64,000 nt of DNA from Aureibaculum luteum (GCF_003449015.1 NZ_QRGD01000001.1:310001-374000); one strand, 5' to 3'. Counted from the first letter of the stretch, positions 1-9,681 are shown. Made by a program: numbers and translations. The notes: generated by a model not told the origin, from the letters alone.

Positions 1-1
1 A

Positions 2-139
2 AAAGGTGACTCTCTTTTTATTATTTCCAGAAAATTTCAAAATGTTTCAATAAATCAACTTCGTAATTGGAACAATATTTGGGGTGTACCTCACATTAAA
101 CCTGGTACTGAACTGAAAGTTTTAACAAGTACTGAATAA
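2..139 (+). CDS. LysM-domain protein, C-terminal end only (partial)
   Basis: An open frame enters from the window's left edge and stops at 137-139. Its 45 residues form one LysM peptidoglycan-binding repeat: a KGDSL start, a central QLRNWNNIWG and a KPGTELKV end. This closely matches the last LysM repeat of the next gene (KKGDSL, QIKNWNNIW, KPGTKLKI). The cut gene is therefore probably a tandem paralogue of the lytic transglycosylase downstream, although no catalytic part is visible. Family membership is seen directly; the full-length function is inferred. Confidence 0.75.
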   Translation, partial: KGDSLFIISRKFQNVSINQLRNWNNIWGVPHIKPGTELKVLTSTE

Positions 140-250
140 TTTGTAAAGGTATTTTACGTTATGCTAACAGTTTAATATCACAAACTAATTTCAACCACTT
201 GTTTATCAGGTGGCTAAGTTTTATTTTGAATAGGAATTGGGTTTGTAGGA

Positions 251-279
251 TTGACTTAAAAATAATTTTTCTATTTTTG
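251..279 (+). promoter_or_regulatory. Bacteroidota promoter for the lytic transglycosylase
   Basis: TTGAC at 251-255 is followed after 16 bases by TATTTTTG at 272-279. This matches the Bacteroidota vegetative consensus (TTG, about 19 bases, TAnnTTTG). The gene starts 49 bases downstream. Confidence 0.6.
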
Positions 280-328
280 TTTTCTTCTAACCCTAATTTA
301 CAGCAGTCAATATTTCTAAATATTTAAC

Positions 329-1867
329 ATGATGAGATTCGTTTATATATTCATTTTAGTATTATCCCCTAGTCTTTTGTTTGCTCAAAAAACAGCGATT
401 GAACTTAAAGATAATACGACTACAAAGGCATTGAAAATAAATGGAGATAGCCTAAAAATAAACCCTCCTGAATTAATTGACCATAGTGATGCTAATTTAA
501 TTGATAGTTTATGGGTGGCTAGGTTAAGAGCGTCATCACTAGATAATGATTTTCAATATGTTGACCCTGATGAAGAGATTTCTGATACATTAAATAGTGA
601 ACTTAGCACTGAACTTTTAAAAGAAAGGCTGGCTCACCTGAACAGCACAACGCCATTTAATGTTGAGTACAACTCCTCTCTAGAACGATTAATAAAGCAT
701 TATTTAAAAACACGTAAAAAATCACTTGGTATTTTAATGGGAAGGGCAGAATACTACTTTCCTATGTTTGAAGAACACTTAGATAAATACAATATCCCTT
801 TAGAAATTAAATATTTAGCTATTGTAGAATCAGCACTACGACCAACAGCAAGGTCTAGAGTCGGAGCATCTGGTTTATGGCAGTTTATGTATTATACTGG
901 CAAGCAATTTGATTTAGAGGTAAATTCTTATGTAGACGAAAGACATGACCCAATTAGGGCTACGGAAGCAGCCTGTAAATTTTTATCTCAACTATATAAT
1001 ACATTTAACGATTGGGATCTTGCATTAGCCGCATACAACTCTGGTCCTGGAAATGTTTCAAAAGCGATAAGACGCTCAGGTGGTAGCCGAAATTATTGGA
1101 ATATTAGACACAATTTACCTCGAGAAACAGCTGGTTATTTGCCTGCATTTTACGCAACACTGTATTTAATGGAATATGCCGATGAACACAGCATTAGGCC
1201 TCAAAAATTTATAACCAAAAGATTTGAAACCGACACCATTGTAGTTAAACATCAAATTACATTTGACGAAATTAATAAGGTTTTAAATACAGATAATGAA
1301 TTGTTAGAACATTTAAATCCGCAATACAAGTTAAAAATAATTCCTTTTGTAAAGGAAAAGAAATACACCTTACGCTTACCTGTTAATTTGATTGGAAAAT
1401 TCGTCTCTAATGAGGAGCAAATTTATGCGTATGCAAAAGCAGATCTTGCTAAACGCGAAAAACAACTACCAAAATTTCAAACAGCTTCTGATAAAATCAG
1501 ATATCGCGTTAGAAATGGCGATTATTTAGGTAAAATAGCTAAACGTTATGGCGTTGGAGTTTCTCAAATAAAAAGATGGAATGGTTTACGTTCAAATAAT
1601 CTAAAAATTGGACAACGATTAACTATTTATCCTAAAAATTATAAAACTGCTTCTTCTAAAAGTAAAACAACAACTACAAAAAAAACGGCTACCAAATCTA
1701 CTCCAACAGGTAAGTATACTACCTATACAGTTAAAAAAGGAGACTCTTTATGGATCATATCAAAAAAATTTCCTCAAGTTTCTGTTGAACAAATCAAAAA
1801 TTGGAACAATATTTGGAGTGTTAAAAGTTTAAAACCAGGTACAAAACTTAAAATTTATAAAAGTTAA
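329..1867 (+). CDS. Membrane-bound lytic murein transglycosylase, MltD-like, with two LysM repeats
   Basis: This 512-residue exported enzyme cleaves the glycan strands of peptidoglycan, forming 1,6-anhydro ends. A signal peptide spans about residues 1-19. The SLT (goose-lysozyme-like) domain covers about 145-275, with the catalytic Glu at 167 in AIVESALRP, then GASGLWQFM and ALAAYNSGPGNV. Two LysM repeats follow (about 390-435 and 467-511), joined by a Thr/Lys-rich linker. There is no lipobox, so it is probably periplasmic or attached through LysM. It lies just after a gene with a near-identical last LysM repeat and just before a DUF4837 lipoprotein. The family call is secure; the exact MltD equivalence is by domain order only. 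Confidence 0.93.
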   Translation: MMRFVYIFILVLSPSLLFAQKTAIELKDNTTTKALKINGDSLKINPPELIDHSDANLIDSLWVARLRASSLDNDFQYVDPDEEISDTLNSELSTELLKERLAHLNSTTPFNVEYNSSLERLIKHYLKTRKKSLGILMGRAEYYFPMFEEHLDKYNIPLEIKYLAIVESALRPTARSRVGASGLWQFMYYTGKQFDLEVNSYVDERHDPIRATEAACKFLSQLYNTFNDWDLALAAYNSGPGNVSKAIRRSGGSRNYWNIRHNLPRETAGYLPAFYATLYLMEYADEHSIRPQKFITKRFETDTIVVKHQITFDEINKVLNTDNELLEHLNPQYKLKIIPFVKEKKYTLRLPVNLIGKFVSNEEQIYAYAKADLAKREKQLPKFQTASDKIRYRVRNGDYLGKIAKRYGVGVSQIKRWNGLRSNNLKIGQRLTIYPKNYKTASSKSKTTTTKKTATKSTPTGKYTTYTVKKGDSLWIISKKFPQVSVEQIKNWNNIWSVKSLKPGTKLKIYKS

Positions 1868-1958
1868 ACCAATCGATATTGGTTTGATATTGTATAATTT
1901 TTAAGTATTATGCTTGGCTAAAAGAATAAACATCTAACATTAAAACCAATTCAAACCC

Positions 1959-2924
1959 ATGAAAAACCTATTAGCAGTAGCTTTACTTAGCGTTTTTTTT
2001 ATTTCTTGTAATTCAAAAAACACCAAACTAACATTAAAAGAATCTTATAGTAGAATTAATTTCTTAACAATTGTTATTGAAAACAATCTGTGGAAAGGTC
2101 AAGTTGGAGATTCGCTTAGAGATATTATTGCCGCTCCTGTGTTAGGTCTACCTCAAGAAGAAACACAATTTTCAGTAAATCAAGTTAGCCCGGCGGCTTT
2201 CTCTAATTTATTTGAAACCAATAGAAATATCCTATTTGTTGGTGTTAGTGAAAAAGAAGGTTATTTTCTAAAGAAAGATGTTTATGCAGCCCCTCAATTG
2301 ACAATGACCATATTTGGTAAGGATGAAAATAGTTTGACTGCACTAATTCAAGCTCATAAAAAAGATATAATTTCAGTTTTTAAAGAATCCGATTTAAAAA
2401 ATTATCAAAAAGAAAACATTAAAAATAGCTATGAAATAAAAGAGATTAAAACCTTAAATAAACTTGGAGTCTCAATAAAAATACCTCGTAATTTTGCAAT
2501 TGTTGATGACACTGGTGATTTTTTATGGCTTAGACAAGATATTACAAAAGGTAGTTTAAACATTATAGCTTATGCCCTTCCCTTAATGGAAAAAGATAGC
2601 ATTGCAAATAATATAGTAAAAGCCCGAGACTCCATTGGAAAAAACCACATTCCTGGACCTGCTGACGGTTCTTATATGGTTACAGAAGCTGCTTATACAC
2701 CATTTACTAAGGAGGTTGTTATAGACGACAAACCAACCTTTGAAACAAGAGGCACTTGGGATGTTAAAGGAGATTTTATGGCTGGTCCTTTTTTAAATTA
2801 CACAGTTTTAGATAAAAAAAATAATAGACTTTTAGTGGTTGAGGGATTTACTTATGCTCCTTCAATAAATAAACGTGATTTTATGTTTGAACTAGAGGCC
2901 ATTTTAAAAACTTTAAAAATTTGA
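1959..2924 (+). CDS. DUF4837 family lipoprotein
   Basis: A 321-residue lipoprotein with a clear signal and lipobox (FFISC, Cys17). The body resembles DUF4837, a Bacteroidota family of unknown function; this is from recall of the family and was not searched. It follows the lytic transglycosylase by 91 bases on the same strand, which suggests a cell-envelope role. Its 3' end overlaps the convergent apbE gene by 12 bases. There are no recognisable catalytic motifs. Lipoprotein status is well supported, the function is unknown. Confidence 0.8.
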   Translation: MKNLLAVALLSVFFISCNSKNTKLTLKESYSRINFLTIVIENNLWKGQVGDSLRDIIAAPVLGLPQEETQFSVNQVSPAAFSNLFETNRNILFVGVSEKEGYFLKKDVYAAPQLTMTIFGKDENSLTALIQAHKKDIISVFKESDLKNYQKENIKNSYEIKEIKTLNKLGVSIKIPRNFAIVDDTGDFLWLRQDITKGSLNIIAYALPLMEKDSIANNIVKARDSIGKNHIPGPADGSYMVTEAAYTPFTKEVVIDDKPTFETRGTWDVKGDFMAGPFLNYTVLDKKNNRLLVVEGFTYAPSINKRDFMFELEAILKTLKI

Positions 2925-3917
2925 TGTTGCAAATGTTTTTACGACTCCAGAATCGTCACTAAAAATAATAAATCCTTTTAACTCCTTTTTACTTTCTAAG
3001 AAGTTTTTAGCCTTTATCAATGGCATTGCCATAACGGCAGTTGCATAAGCATCAACATCCGCACAATCTTTCTCTGCTATTATCGAAACACTTAACAAAT
3101 TACTTTGTGAGGGATATCCATTTTTAGAATTAATTATATGTGCATATTTTTTTCCAGTGACGGAGTCAATTTTAAATTTCCTATAATTACCAGAAGTCGC
3201 CATTGATTGATTATTCAATTCAATGATTTTCTCAAATGAACGAGTCCCATCATAATTGGGATGCTCTATACCTACCTTCCATGACGTATTTTTACCTTTA
3301 TTTATTCCTTTAGACCGTATTTCACCACCAATTTCTACCAAGTAATTCGATATATTTTTCATTTCTAAAAACCTACCCGCTACATCAACTGCGTAACCTT
3401 TAGCTATTGCATTAAAATCAAAATAAATACTATCATTATCCTTAACTACTTTACCATTTAGAAGATTCACTTTATTAAAACCAACCAAATTCAGTAAATG
3501 TTTTATGTTAATTGAATCTAACTTTTGAGAAGCTTTCTCAGGGCCAAAACCCCAAGCATTAACAAGAATACCAATTGTAGGATCAAATACACCATCCGTA
3601 TCCTTATAGATAACCAATGACTTTTTAAACACTTCACTAAAAAAGTGATCTACAACAATAGTGCTATCACCACGATTTATTTTAGAGATATCAGAATTTG
3701 AAATATAAGTAGATAACGAATTATTTACCAGAGAGAATAAACTATCGATAGATTTAGAAAAATCAATTTGATTTGCATCAAAATAAGTTATATGAAAAGA
3801 AGTACCGAAAGCTGAGCCTTCCAATTTTACAAGTTTTTCATGTTTTAAATCGTTACAAGAACCTAAAACAACTACTACAATAAAAAAAAGAGTAAATCTC
3901 TTGAACAATGCATTCAT
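2913..3917 (-). CDS. apbE: FAD:protein FMN transferase ApbE
   Basis: ApbE splits FAD and attaches FMN to a threonine of target proteins, including NqrB and NqrC, outside the inner membrane. The product has 334 residues with an N-terminal signal and lipobox (VLGSC, Cys21). Typical ApbE features follow: GSAFGTSFHITY near the start, DPTIGILVNAWGFG, the FDFNAIAKGYAVD segment, the glycine-rich VEIGGEIRSKG, and a C-terminal block with KKYAHIINSKNGYP and DADAYATAVM-like Mg/FAD residues (DVDAYATAVMAM). It stands alone here, but the nqr operon on the same strand 10 kb away encodes its likely substrates. The 3' end overlaps the convergent DUF4837 gene by 12 bases. Confidence 0.93.
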   Translation of the reverse strand: MNALFKRFTLFFIVVVVLGSCNDLKHEKLVKLEGSAFGTSFHITYFDANQIDFSKSIDSLFSLVNNSLSTYISNSDISKINRGDSTIVVDHFFSEVFKKSLVIYKDTDGVFDPTIGILVNAWGFGPEKASQKLDSINIKHLLNLVGFNKVNLLNGKVVKDNDSIYFDFNAIAKGYAVDVAGRFLEMKNISNYLVEIGGEIRSKGINKGKNTSWKVGIEHPNYDGTRSFEKIIELNNQSMATSGNYRKFKIDSVTGKKYAHIINSKNGYPSQSNLLSVSIIAEKDCADVDAYATAVMAMPLIKAKNFLESKKELKGFIIFSDDSGVVKTFATSNF

Positions 3918-3949
3918 ATTGAATAAAATTTCATATTTTTATACTATTG

Positions 3950-3957
3950 CAAAGGTA
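3950..3957 (-). promoter_or_regulatory. -7 box for apbE
   Basis: Read on the minus strand this is TACCTTTG, a match to TAnnTTTG, 33 bases upstream of the apbE start. No good -33 TTG is visible. Confidence 0.45.
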
Positions 3958-4005
3958 AAGATTAATTTTTCAGAATTACTTTGTTAAATTCTTATTAAAT
4001 ATTCT

Positions 4006-4033
4006 TTGCTCAAATAAATTTTTAATAACTTCG
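4006..4033 (+). promoter_or_regulatory. Promoter for the OmpA-like lipoprotein
   Basis: TTG at 4006-4008, then 17 bases, then TAACTTCG at 4026-4033 (one mismatch to TAnnTTTG). The gene starts 32 bases downstream. Confidence 0.45.
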
Positions 4034-4065
4034 CTTACTAATTAAACAAAAACAACTATTAAATC

Positions 4066-4932
4066 ATGAAAAAAATACTTTTTCTTTCTCTATCATGTGC
4101 AATTTTATTATCATCTTGTGTTTCTCAAAAGAAATATGACGATTTATTAAGCCAGTATGATACCGCAAAAACTGAATTAACTGACGCTAAGGCAAAGGTC
4201 TTAGATTGTCAAGTTGAAAAAGACAAGTTTGCAGGTATGGTTGCTAACTTAGAAGCACAAAATAAATTTTTAACAGAAAATCATGCACAATCCATAAGAC
4301 AGATTGAAAACTTAACTACGTTATCTCAATCGGCATCTGGTAACATTAAAGATATTGTTGCTCAATTGAGCGAAAAAGACAAATACATTAATGGTATCCG
4401 TGGTGCTATGTCTAGAAAAGATTCTATAAACTTGACATTAGCAGTACATTTAAAAAGTGCTTTAGCTGATGGTATTCAAGATGAAGATATCATTGTAAAT
4501 GTTGAAAAAACGGTAGTTTACGTTGAAATTAACGATAAATTATTATTTAGAAGTGGTAGTTCTATAATTTCTAATAAAGCAAAAAATATTTTAGACAAGG
4601 TAGCTACTGTAATTGCTAGTAGACCAGAAATGGAAGTTATGGTTGAAGGTTACACAGATAGCCAACCAATTAGCACAGCAATTACTAAAGATAACTGGGA
4701 CTTAAGTACACAACGTGCAACTGCTGTTGTAAGAGTGTTACAAGATGATTTCAAAATAGATCCTAAAAGATTAATTGCTGCTGGTAGAAGTGAATATTTA
4801 CCATTAGCAACAAACAATACTGCAGAAGGTAGATCTAGAAATAGAAGAACAAGAATTGTTATTTTACCAAAATTAGATCAATTCTTTGATATCTTAGAGC
4901 AAAAGCCTGATGGCACTCCAAAATCTGAATAA
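4066..4932 (+). CDS. OmpA family peptidoglycan-binding lipoprotein
   Basis: A 288-residue lipoprotein (lipobox LLSSC, Cys18). A coiled-coil-like region at about 25-130 is rich in Lys, Glu, Gln and Leu. A C-terminal OmpA domain (about 165-270) has VEGYTDSQP, the DNWDLSTQRA block and the GRSEYLPLATN and RSRNRRTRI end that bind diaminopimelate. It would tether the outer membrane to peptidoglycan from the periplasmic face. It is a single gene with its own promoter and a strong terminator immediately after. Family assignment is secure; the specific partner is unknown. Confidence 0.92.
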   Translation: MKKILFLSLSCAILLSSCVSQKKYDDLLSQYDTAKTELTDAKAKVLDCQVEKDKFAGMVANLEAQNKFLTENHAQSIRQIENLTTLSQSASGNIKDIVAQLSEKDKYINGIRGAMSRKDSINLTLAVHLKSALADGIQDEDIIVNVEKTVVYVEINDKLLFRSGSSIISNKAKNILDKVATVIASRPEMEVMVEGYTDSQPISTAITKDNWDLSTQRATAVVRVLQDDFKIDPKRLIAAGRSEYLPLATNNTAEGRSRNRRTRIVILPKLDQFFDILEQKPDGTPKSE

Positions 4933-4949
4933 GAATTATAAATCTTAGA

Positions 4950-4985
4950 AAAAAGGCGATAGTTTTAAAACTATCGCCTTTTTTT
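4950..4985. terminator. Strong bidirectional terminator
   Basis: AAAAAGGCGATAGTTTT is followed immediately by its exact reverse complement, giving a perfect hairpin flanked by A and T runs. It ends the OmpA-like gene and could act in both directions. Confidence 0.9.
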
Positions 4986-5167
4986 ATTTTAATAGAGATT
5001 ATTTAAATAAATGTGCTATTTCCGACTTCTTGATTTGCATATATAAAAACAAAGTATACAGAAATTAATATTATTATTAGAAGATAATTTTTCCAATAAA
5101 AAGAAAAAAAACTAGAATCATCTTCTCAAGAATTTTAATTAAGCTGTGGTTTGTTATAAAACAAATA

Positions 5168-5533
5168 TTAATCCAACACCTTAATGAACTCATCGAAGGC
5201 CATATAGTACGGCTGATCTTTGAATACTGGCATTTCTACACTCTCTGCATTAGCAATACCCACACCAGCAAACCAAACCTTTGCATTTTGTTTTATGGCA
5301 TGTTGCTTAAAGGTTTCCATCCAAATAACATCATAATCTTGGGCATTTTGTATGTTTGAAGTCACTTTAACTAACACAAAAATAGTAGGTTCGCCTTTTT
5401 TATAAAGCACATATTGAGGGTGACTTTTAAGCTTACTATTAATTGCTACAAATTCATAGCCCATTTGTTGCAATTTTTCTCCAACAATATTCATTCCTAA
5501 ATTATGTAACTCTTGTTCAGTAAGTGGTACCAT
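5168..5533 (-). CDS. Conserved-looking hypothetical protein, 121 residues
   Basis: I do not recognise this soluble 121-residue protein. It has no signal peptide and no membrane segment. The alternating pattern (YEFVAINSKL, PQYVLYKKGEPTIFVLVKV, DYDVIWMETFKQHA, KVWFAGVGIANAE) resembles a small alpha/beta fold. The segment with Glu then VLVKV is loosely like the E-x-K core of PD-(D/E)xK nucleases, but the preceding Asp is not evident and I would not call it a nuclease. It is flanked by intergenic gaps and looks monocistronic. Confidence 0.65.
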   Translation of the reverse strand: MVPLTEQELHNLGMNIVGEKLQQMGYEFVAINSKLKSHPQYVLYKKGEPTIFVLVKVTSNIQNAQDYDVIWMETFKQHAIKQNAKVWFAGVGIANAESVEMPVFKDQPYYMAFDEFIKVLD

Positions 5534-5765
5534 TAATTATAATTTAATTAGAGGCTAAATTTACAAAATATAATAATTTAGTATGCTCCATAAAAAAATA
5601 GATATTCCTACCAAACTATGTCATAAAACATGTTTTAATTTTACAATTGGCATTTTATCGTTAATAAGTAATAAAAACTACAAAAGAAATGGCAGTCAAT
5701 TCTTATTACCTTTAAACGCTAGAACCTAACAACATAGGTTAGTTTATTCTTAAACAATTATTGCC

Positions 5766-6608
5766 ATGAAAAAAACAATACTTATTATCCTTTGTGTTTT
5801 ATCTTTTAGTCCTATTTTTTCTCAAAAAACAGTTAAAGTAATTAGCTCTAGAGATCAAAAAATTGAGACCTATTACGTGTTTGATACCAATCGTAAAATG
5901 AAACATGGAAAATACCTACTAACCTGGGATGCAAACCTATACAAATCTATCATTGAAGAAGGTAACTATGACAATGACAATAAAGATGGCATTTGGAAAG
6001 CATATTACCCGTTTGAAGGTAAGTATGATAAAAACGATACTCGAATACATTATCTTACCACTTATAAAGACAATAAAAAAAATGGACTTTTTGTCGAGTT
6101 TGGCTATGGAAAAGACACGGTAGAGGTTGGTGAATTTTTAGAAAACAAAAGATCTGGAATATGGAGAAAGTATCAAAACGGAAAATTAGTAGGCAAATAC
6201 AACTTCGATACAAATGATAATTTGACAGATAGAATTGAAATTAAAAAACAAGGTTCATATAAACTTCCTACATTAATAAAAGACAACTTAAATTTATATC
6301 TTATTAATAATTTTCATCCGATAAATCATAAAAAAATAAAAAGGTTATTTGGCATTGTAGATGTTACTATGACTATAGAAAAAAACGGAAGTGTTGAAAA
6401 TGTCATCGTAAAAGGTGCGGAATATCCTGAATTGGAAAAAGAATTTATTTCAGTTTTAAAATCTACTTACGGCTTATGGAATCCAGCATTAAAAAACGCA
6501 GAACAAGTATCAGTTGATATCGCTATACCAATCAAATTTTTGATAGAATGGAAAAAAAAGGGACATAGAGTAGGTGTTCAATGTGGAACGCTGGAAATTA
6601 TTGAGTAA
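5766..6608 (+). CDS. Secreted YwqK/MORN-like protein with a TonB C-terminal-like domain
   Basis: A 280-residue protein with a signal peptide (about 1-19, ending before QKTVKV). Residues about 40-150 hold several short antitoxin-YwqK/MORN-type repeats (KHGKYLLTW, EEGNYDNDNKDGIWKAY, NKKNGLFVEFGYG, VEVGEFLENKRSGIWRKY). Residues about 195-265 resemble a TonB C-terminal domain (VTMTIEKNGSVENVIVKGAE, then LWNPALKNAEQVSVDIAIPI). It lacks the usual TonB N-terminal anchor and proline-rich spanner, so a true energy-transducing role is doubtful. It precedes the acyltransferase gene by 42 bases. Confidence 0.75.
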   Translation: MKKTILIILCVLSFSPIFSQKTVKVISSRDQKIETYYVFDTNRKMKHGKYLLTWDANLYKSIIEEGNYDNDNKDGIWKAYYPFEGKYDKNDTRIHYLTTYKDNKKNGLFVEFGYGKDTVEVGEFLENKRSGIWRKYQNGKLVGKYNFDTNDNLTDRIEIKKQGSYKLPTLIKDNLNLYLINNFHPINHKKIKRLFGIVDVTMTIEKNGSVENVIVKGAEYPELEKEFISVLKSTYGLWNPALKNAEQVSVDIAIPIKFLIEWKKKGHRVGVQCGTLEIIE

Positions 6609-6650
6609 TTATTATATGTACATAAGGTTATGCATTAAACAATTATTCTA

Positions 6651-7598
6651 TTGATGACACAAAGAATTAAAGGAAATTTTGGAAAAGACATCTCAACCAT
6701 GCTTAAAGGCTTATTAGCAGTTGGAATTGTTTTACATCATTTAGCTGAAAAAACAAATGTTATATTCATAATTGATTTTTTTAAATATTTAGGCAGTCCA
6801 ATTGTATCAATTTTCTTTTTCATATCAGGTTATGGATTATTAAATTCTCTATTAATAAAAAAAAGCAACTATCTAAATACTTTCCTTAAAAAAAGGTTTA
6901 CTACACTACTTACACCATTCTTATTAGCCATATTTACGTTTCAAATTTGTGCATATATAGATAATCAATCCATTAATATTAATTTAATTTTTAAAAATCT
7001 GATTACTGGAAACACCGATTCTCTCTTACCTTTTTCTTGGTACATATTTACTATTATATTTTTTTATTCAATATTTTATATAGTTTTTAAAACTAAGCAA
7101 GGTGCATTACTTTATGGCATTTTTATAATATTATTTTTGTCCATTACCTACGTAATTGTATTAAAATATTTTAATTATGGAGATTGGTGGTATCTTTCAA
7201 CCTTCGGATTTATTACTGGTTTTTTTATTAAGTATTTCGAAAACCTAATAGATAAAAAGATGCTAAACTTTAAATATATACTTCTAATAGTTGTAATCAT
7301 TTTACTATTAATTCCAATTTTGGGAGTTTACAGTTACCTGTCAATGTGCCTTTATCCAATAGCTACCTTTTTATTTCTTAAGCAATTTTATTTCCCAAGA
7401 AATAAATCACTACTATTTCTGGGTAAAATATCTTATGAAATTTACTTAATACAAGGTCTTTCAATTTTCTTTTTAAGAGGTAATCACATTTTCATTACAA
7501 ATGATTATTTGTATATTATATTAACCATTATTATAACAATCCCATTAGCAATAATATTAAACTGGTTTTCTAAAATAATTATTAAGAAGTTAGTCTAA
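6651..7598 (+). CDS. Acyltransferase family 3 membrane protein
   Basis: A 315-residue integral membrane protein with about nine or ten hydrophobic helices. The N-terminal LLAVGIVLHHLAEK segment carries the histidine pair of acyltransferase-3 (O-acetyltransferase-like) proteins, and FFFISGYGLL follows in helix two. These enzymes move acyl groups onto cell-surface sugars or small molecules; the substrate cannot be told from sequence. It sits between the YwqK/TonB-like protein and the heparinase-type lyase, with 42- and 111-base gaps. A role in modifying an exported glycan is possible but unproven. Confidence 0.85.
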   Translation: MMTQRIKGNFGKDISTMLKGLLAVGIVLHHLAEKTNVIFIIDFFKYLGSPIVSIFFFISGYGLLNSLLIKKSNYLNTFLKKRFTTLLTPFLLAIFTFQICAYIDNQSININLIFKNLITGNTDSLLPFSWYIFTIIFFYSIFYIVFKTKQGALLYGIFIILFLSITYVIVLKYFNYGDWWYLSTFGFITGFFIKYFENLIDKKMLNFKYILLIVVIILLLIPILGVYSYLSMCLYPIATFLFLKQFYFPRNKSLLFLGKISYEIYLIQGLSIFFLRGNHIFITNDYLYIILTIIITIPLAIILNWFSKIIIKKLV

Positions 7599-7709
7599 GT
7601 TTTAAAAAGATAAAACAATTCTTTTAAGTCATTTACATTTATAAAAATCACATCATTATGACCTATGTAAAATAACGGCTACATAATTAACTTAAATCAA
7701 ACAACTCAC

Positions 7710-9638
7710 ATGGCATTCTTATATAACAAAAGAACCTATAATATATTTATTATAACTGTTTTTTTACCAATAGTAATTTTCTCACAATCCTCTATTGTTG
7801 CATTAAAATCAGAAGTCCTTTTTAACAGATTGGATTCCGTATTTATAGATTCCGTATTTTCCACCAAGAGTGACTCTAAAACCAATGTCAAAAATCTACT
7901 ATACTTCTATAGAAACCGAACTTCGGTTAAGCATTCTGTCAATACTTTAATAAAACCAACTATTACAGATAAAGACCTAAAATATGCCAATGATGCATTA
8001 AGACATATTTTTGTTGGACAACCAGCATACCCTTCTCATTATTGTGGTGAAGATATCAATTGGAATTATAGACCTGTAACTGATAACGAATGGGTATGGC
8101 AACTCAATCGCATGTATTTCTGGAATGCTATGGGAAAAGTCTATGCAAACTCCAATGACGAACGATATGCCAAGGCATGGAGTGAACAGATTATTGATTG
8201 GATTATCAAAAACCCACGAGATAAAGATCATGGATATGCATGGAGATCTATTGAAGCAGGAAAAAGGGGGAAAAGTTGGACCACACAATTCTACCGATTT
8301 TTACAATCCGAATACTTTACTCAAGAAGTTCTAGTTGCATTTATGAACAGTTGTTTTGACCACGCACAATATCTAATGGAAACATATAGTACAGGAAGTA
8401 ACTGGGCACTTATGGAAGCAGAAGGTTTAGCATTTATTGCATTTACTTTTCCTGAATTTGAACAAGCTAAAGAATGGAAAAAAGAAGCTATTCGTAGATT
8501 TAACATTGAGATTAACAATCAGATTTATCAAGATGGCCATCAACGAGAATTGAGTATGGGATATCATATGGGCAGTATCAGTTGGTTTTATAGAACTTTT
8601 GAATTAGCTAAGCTTAACGGTGAAAAGAATCTTTTTCCAAAATCGTACATTAATAAACTGGAAAAAATGAGTGAAGTACCAATGAAACTTTGTCTTCCGG
8701 ATGGAACTAATGCACAATTTGGTGATTCTTGGGCTGGAACACCTGGTCAATATGATAAACAATTTAAAAAATGGTCCATCCTTTTTAACCGAAATGATTT
8801 TATGTTTTTGGGAAGTAAAGGAAAAAAAGGTAAGATGCCAAAAAATACTGCCTTTGCTCTAGAAAATAGCGGGCTATATTCAATGAGGAGTGACTGGAGT
8901 AATAAAGCTATCTGTTTAGTCTTAAAGTGTGGTCCCGATGCTGGTTTTCATGGCCAACCTGATAACGGATCCTTTACTTTGTATGCCGGAGAACGAACTC
9001 TTATGCCTGATTCCGGTAGTTATATATATGACGGAGATCCTGAATGGCGAAATTGGTTTCGTCAAACTAAAGTTCATCAAACTCTTACGTTAAACGGAAA
9101 AAATACGGATTTTAAACCAAAGCTTATAAAATGGGAAACAAGTACTAATTTAGATGTATTAGTAATTGAAAATGCCGGGTACTCAGATTTAACGCATCGG
9201 CGTTCACTATTTTTTATTGATAAAAAATATTTTATTATCGTGGATGAAGCCATTGGAACAGCTGTTGGAAATGTAGATATCCATTTTCAATTAGCACCGG
9301 GTAAAGCTATATATAATAACAAAAAATTCTCCGTTCAATCTGATTTTAAAGATGGCTGGAATGTTTTTGTACGAACGAACAGGCAACAAAATCTTGAACT
9401 TAACAAAGAGGAAGGTTGGGTATCTTTTAAATACACAACAAAAGAAACTCGACCTGCTTTTCATTATAGATTAAAAAAAACAAATGCAAGTCAAACAATG
9501 CGATTTATAACCGTGGTTGCTCCTTTTAAAAATGAAATACCTAATATAGAAGTTGAATTACTAAACCCTACCGAAGTAGCATCTAATAATTTAAAATTTT
9601 TATTATATGAAAATGGAAAATCTAGATTAATTGAGTAA
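7710..9638 (+). CDS. Heparinase II/III family polysaccharide lyase (PL12-like)
   Basis: A 642-residue exported protein (signal peptide about 1-26). The N-terminal half is an alpha/alpha-toroid with WAL and GYHMGSISWFYRTFELAKLN blocks. The C-terminal half is the heparinase II/III beta-sandwich, with FHGQPDNGSFTLYAG, LMPDSGSYIYDGDPEWRNWF, RQTKVHQTLTLNGK and FIDKKYFIIVDEA. These enzymes cut uronic-acid-containing glycans by beta-elimination in the periplasm; the Tyr, His and Asn expected for catalysis are in these blocks. No SusC/D pair is adjacent. The family is secure, while the substrate (heparosan-like, alginate-like or other uronate) is undecided. Confidence 0.88.
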   Translation: MAFLYNKRTYNIFIITVFLPIVIFSQSSIVALKSEVLFNRLDSVFIDSVFSTKSDSKTNVKNLLYFYRNRTSVKHSVNTLIKPTITDKDLKYANDALRHIFVGQPAYPSHYCGEDINWNYRPVTDNEWVWQLNRMYFWNAMGKVYANSNDERYAKAWSEQIIDWIIKNPRDKDHGYAWRSIEAGKRGKSWTTQFYRFLQSEYFTQEVLVAFMNSCFDHAQYLMETYSTGSNWALMEAEGLAFIAFTFPEFEQAKEWKKEAIRRFNIEINNQIYQDGHQRELSMGYHMGSISWFYRTFELAKLNGEKNLFPKSYINKLEKMSEVPMKLCLPDGTNAQFGDSWAGTPGQYDKQFKKWSILFNRNDFMFLGSKGKKGKMPKNTAFALENSGLYSMRSDWSNKAICLVLKCGPDAGFHGQPDNGSFTLYAGERTLMPDSGSYIYDGDPEWRNWFRQTKVHQTLTLNGKNTDFKPKLIKWETSTNLDVLVIENAGYSDLTHRRSLFFIDKKYFIIVDEAIGTAVGNVDIHFQLAPGKAIYNNKKFSVQSDFKDGWNVFVRTNRQQNLELNKEEGWVSFKYTTKETRPAFHYRLKKTNASQTMRFITVVAPFKNEIPNIEVELLNPTEVASNNLKFLLYENGKSRLIE

Positions 9639-9681
9639 AGAAAGAATCAAAAAGAAAAGATGAAAGTAAAAACAGTTAAAT

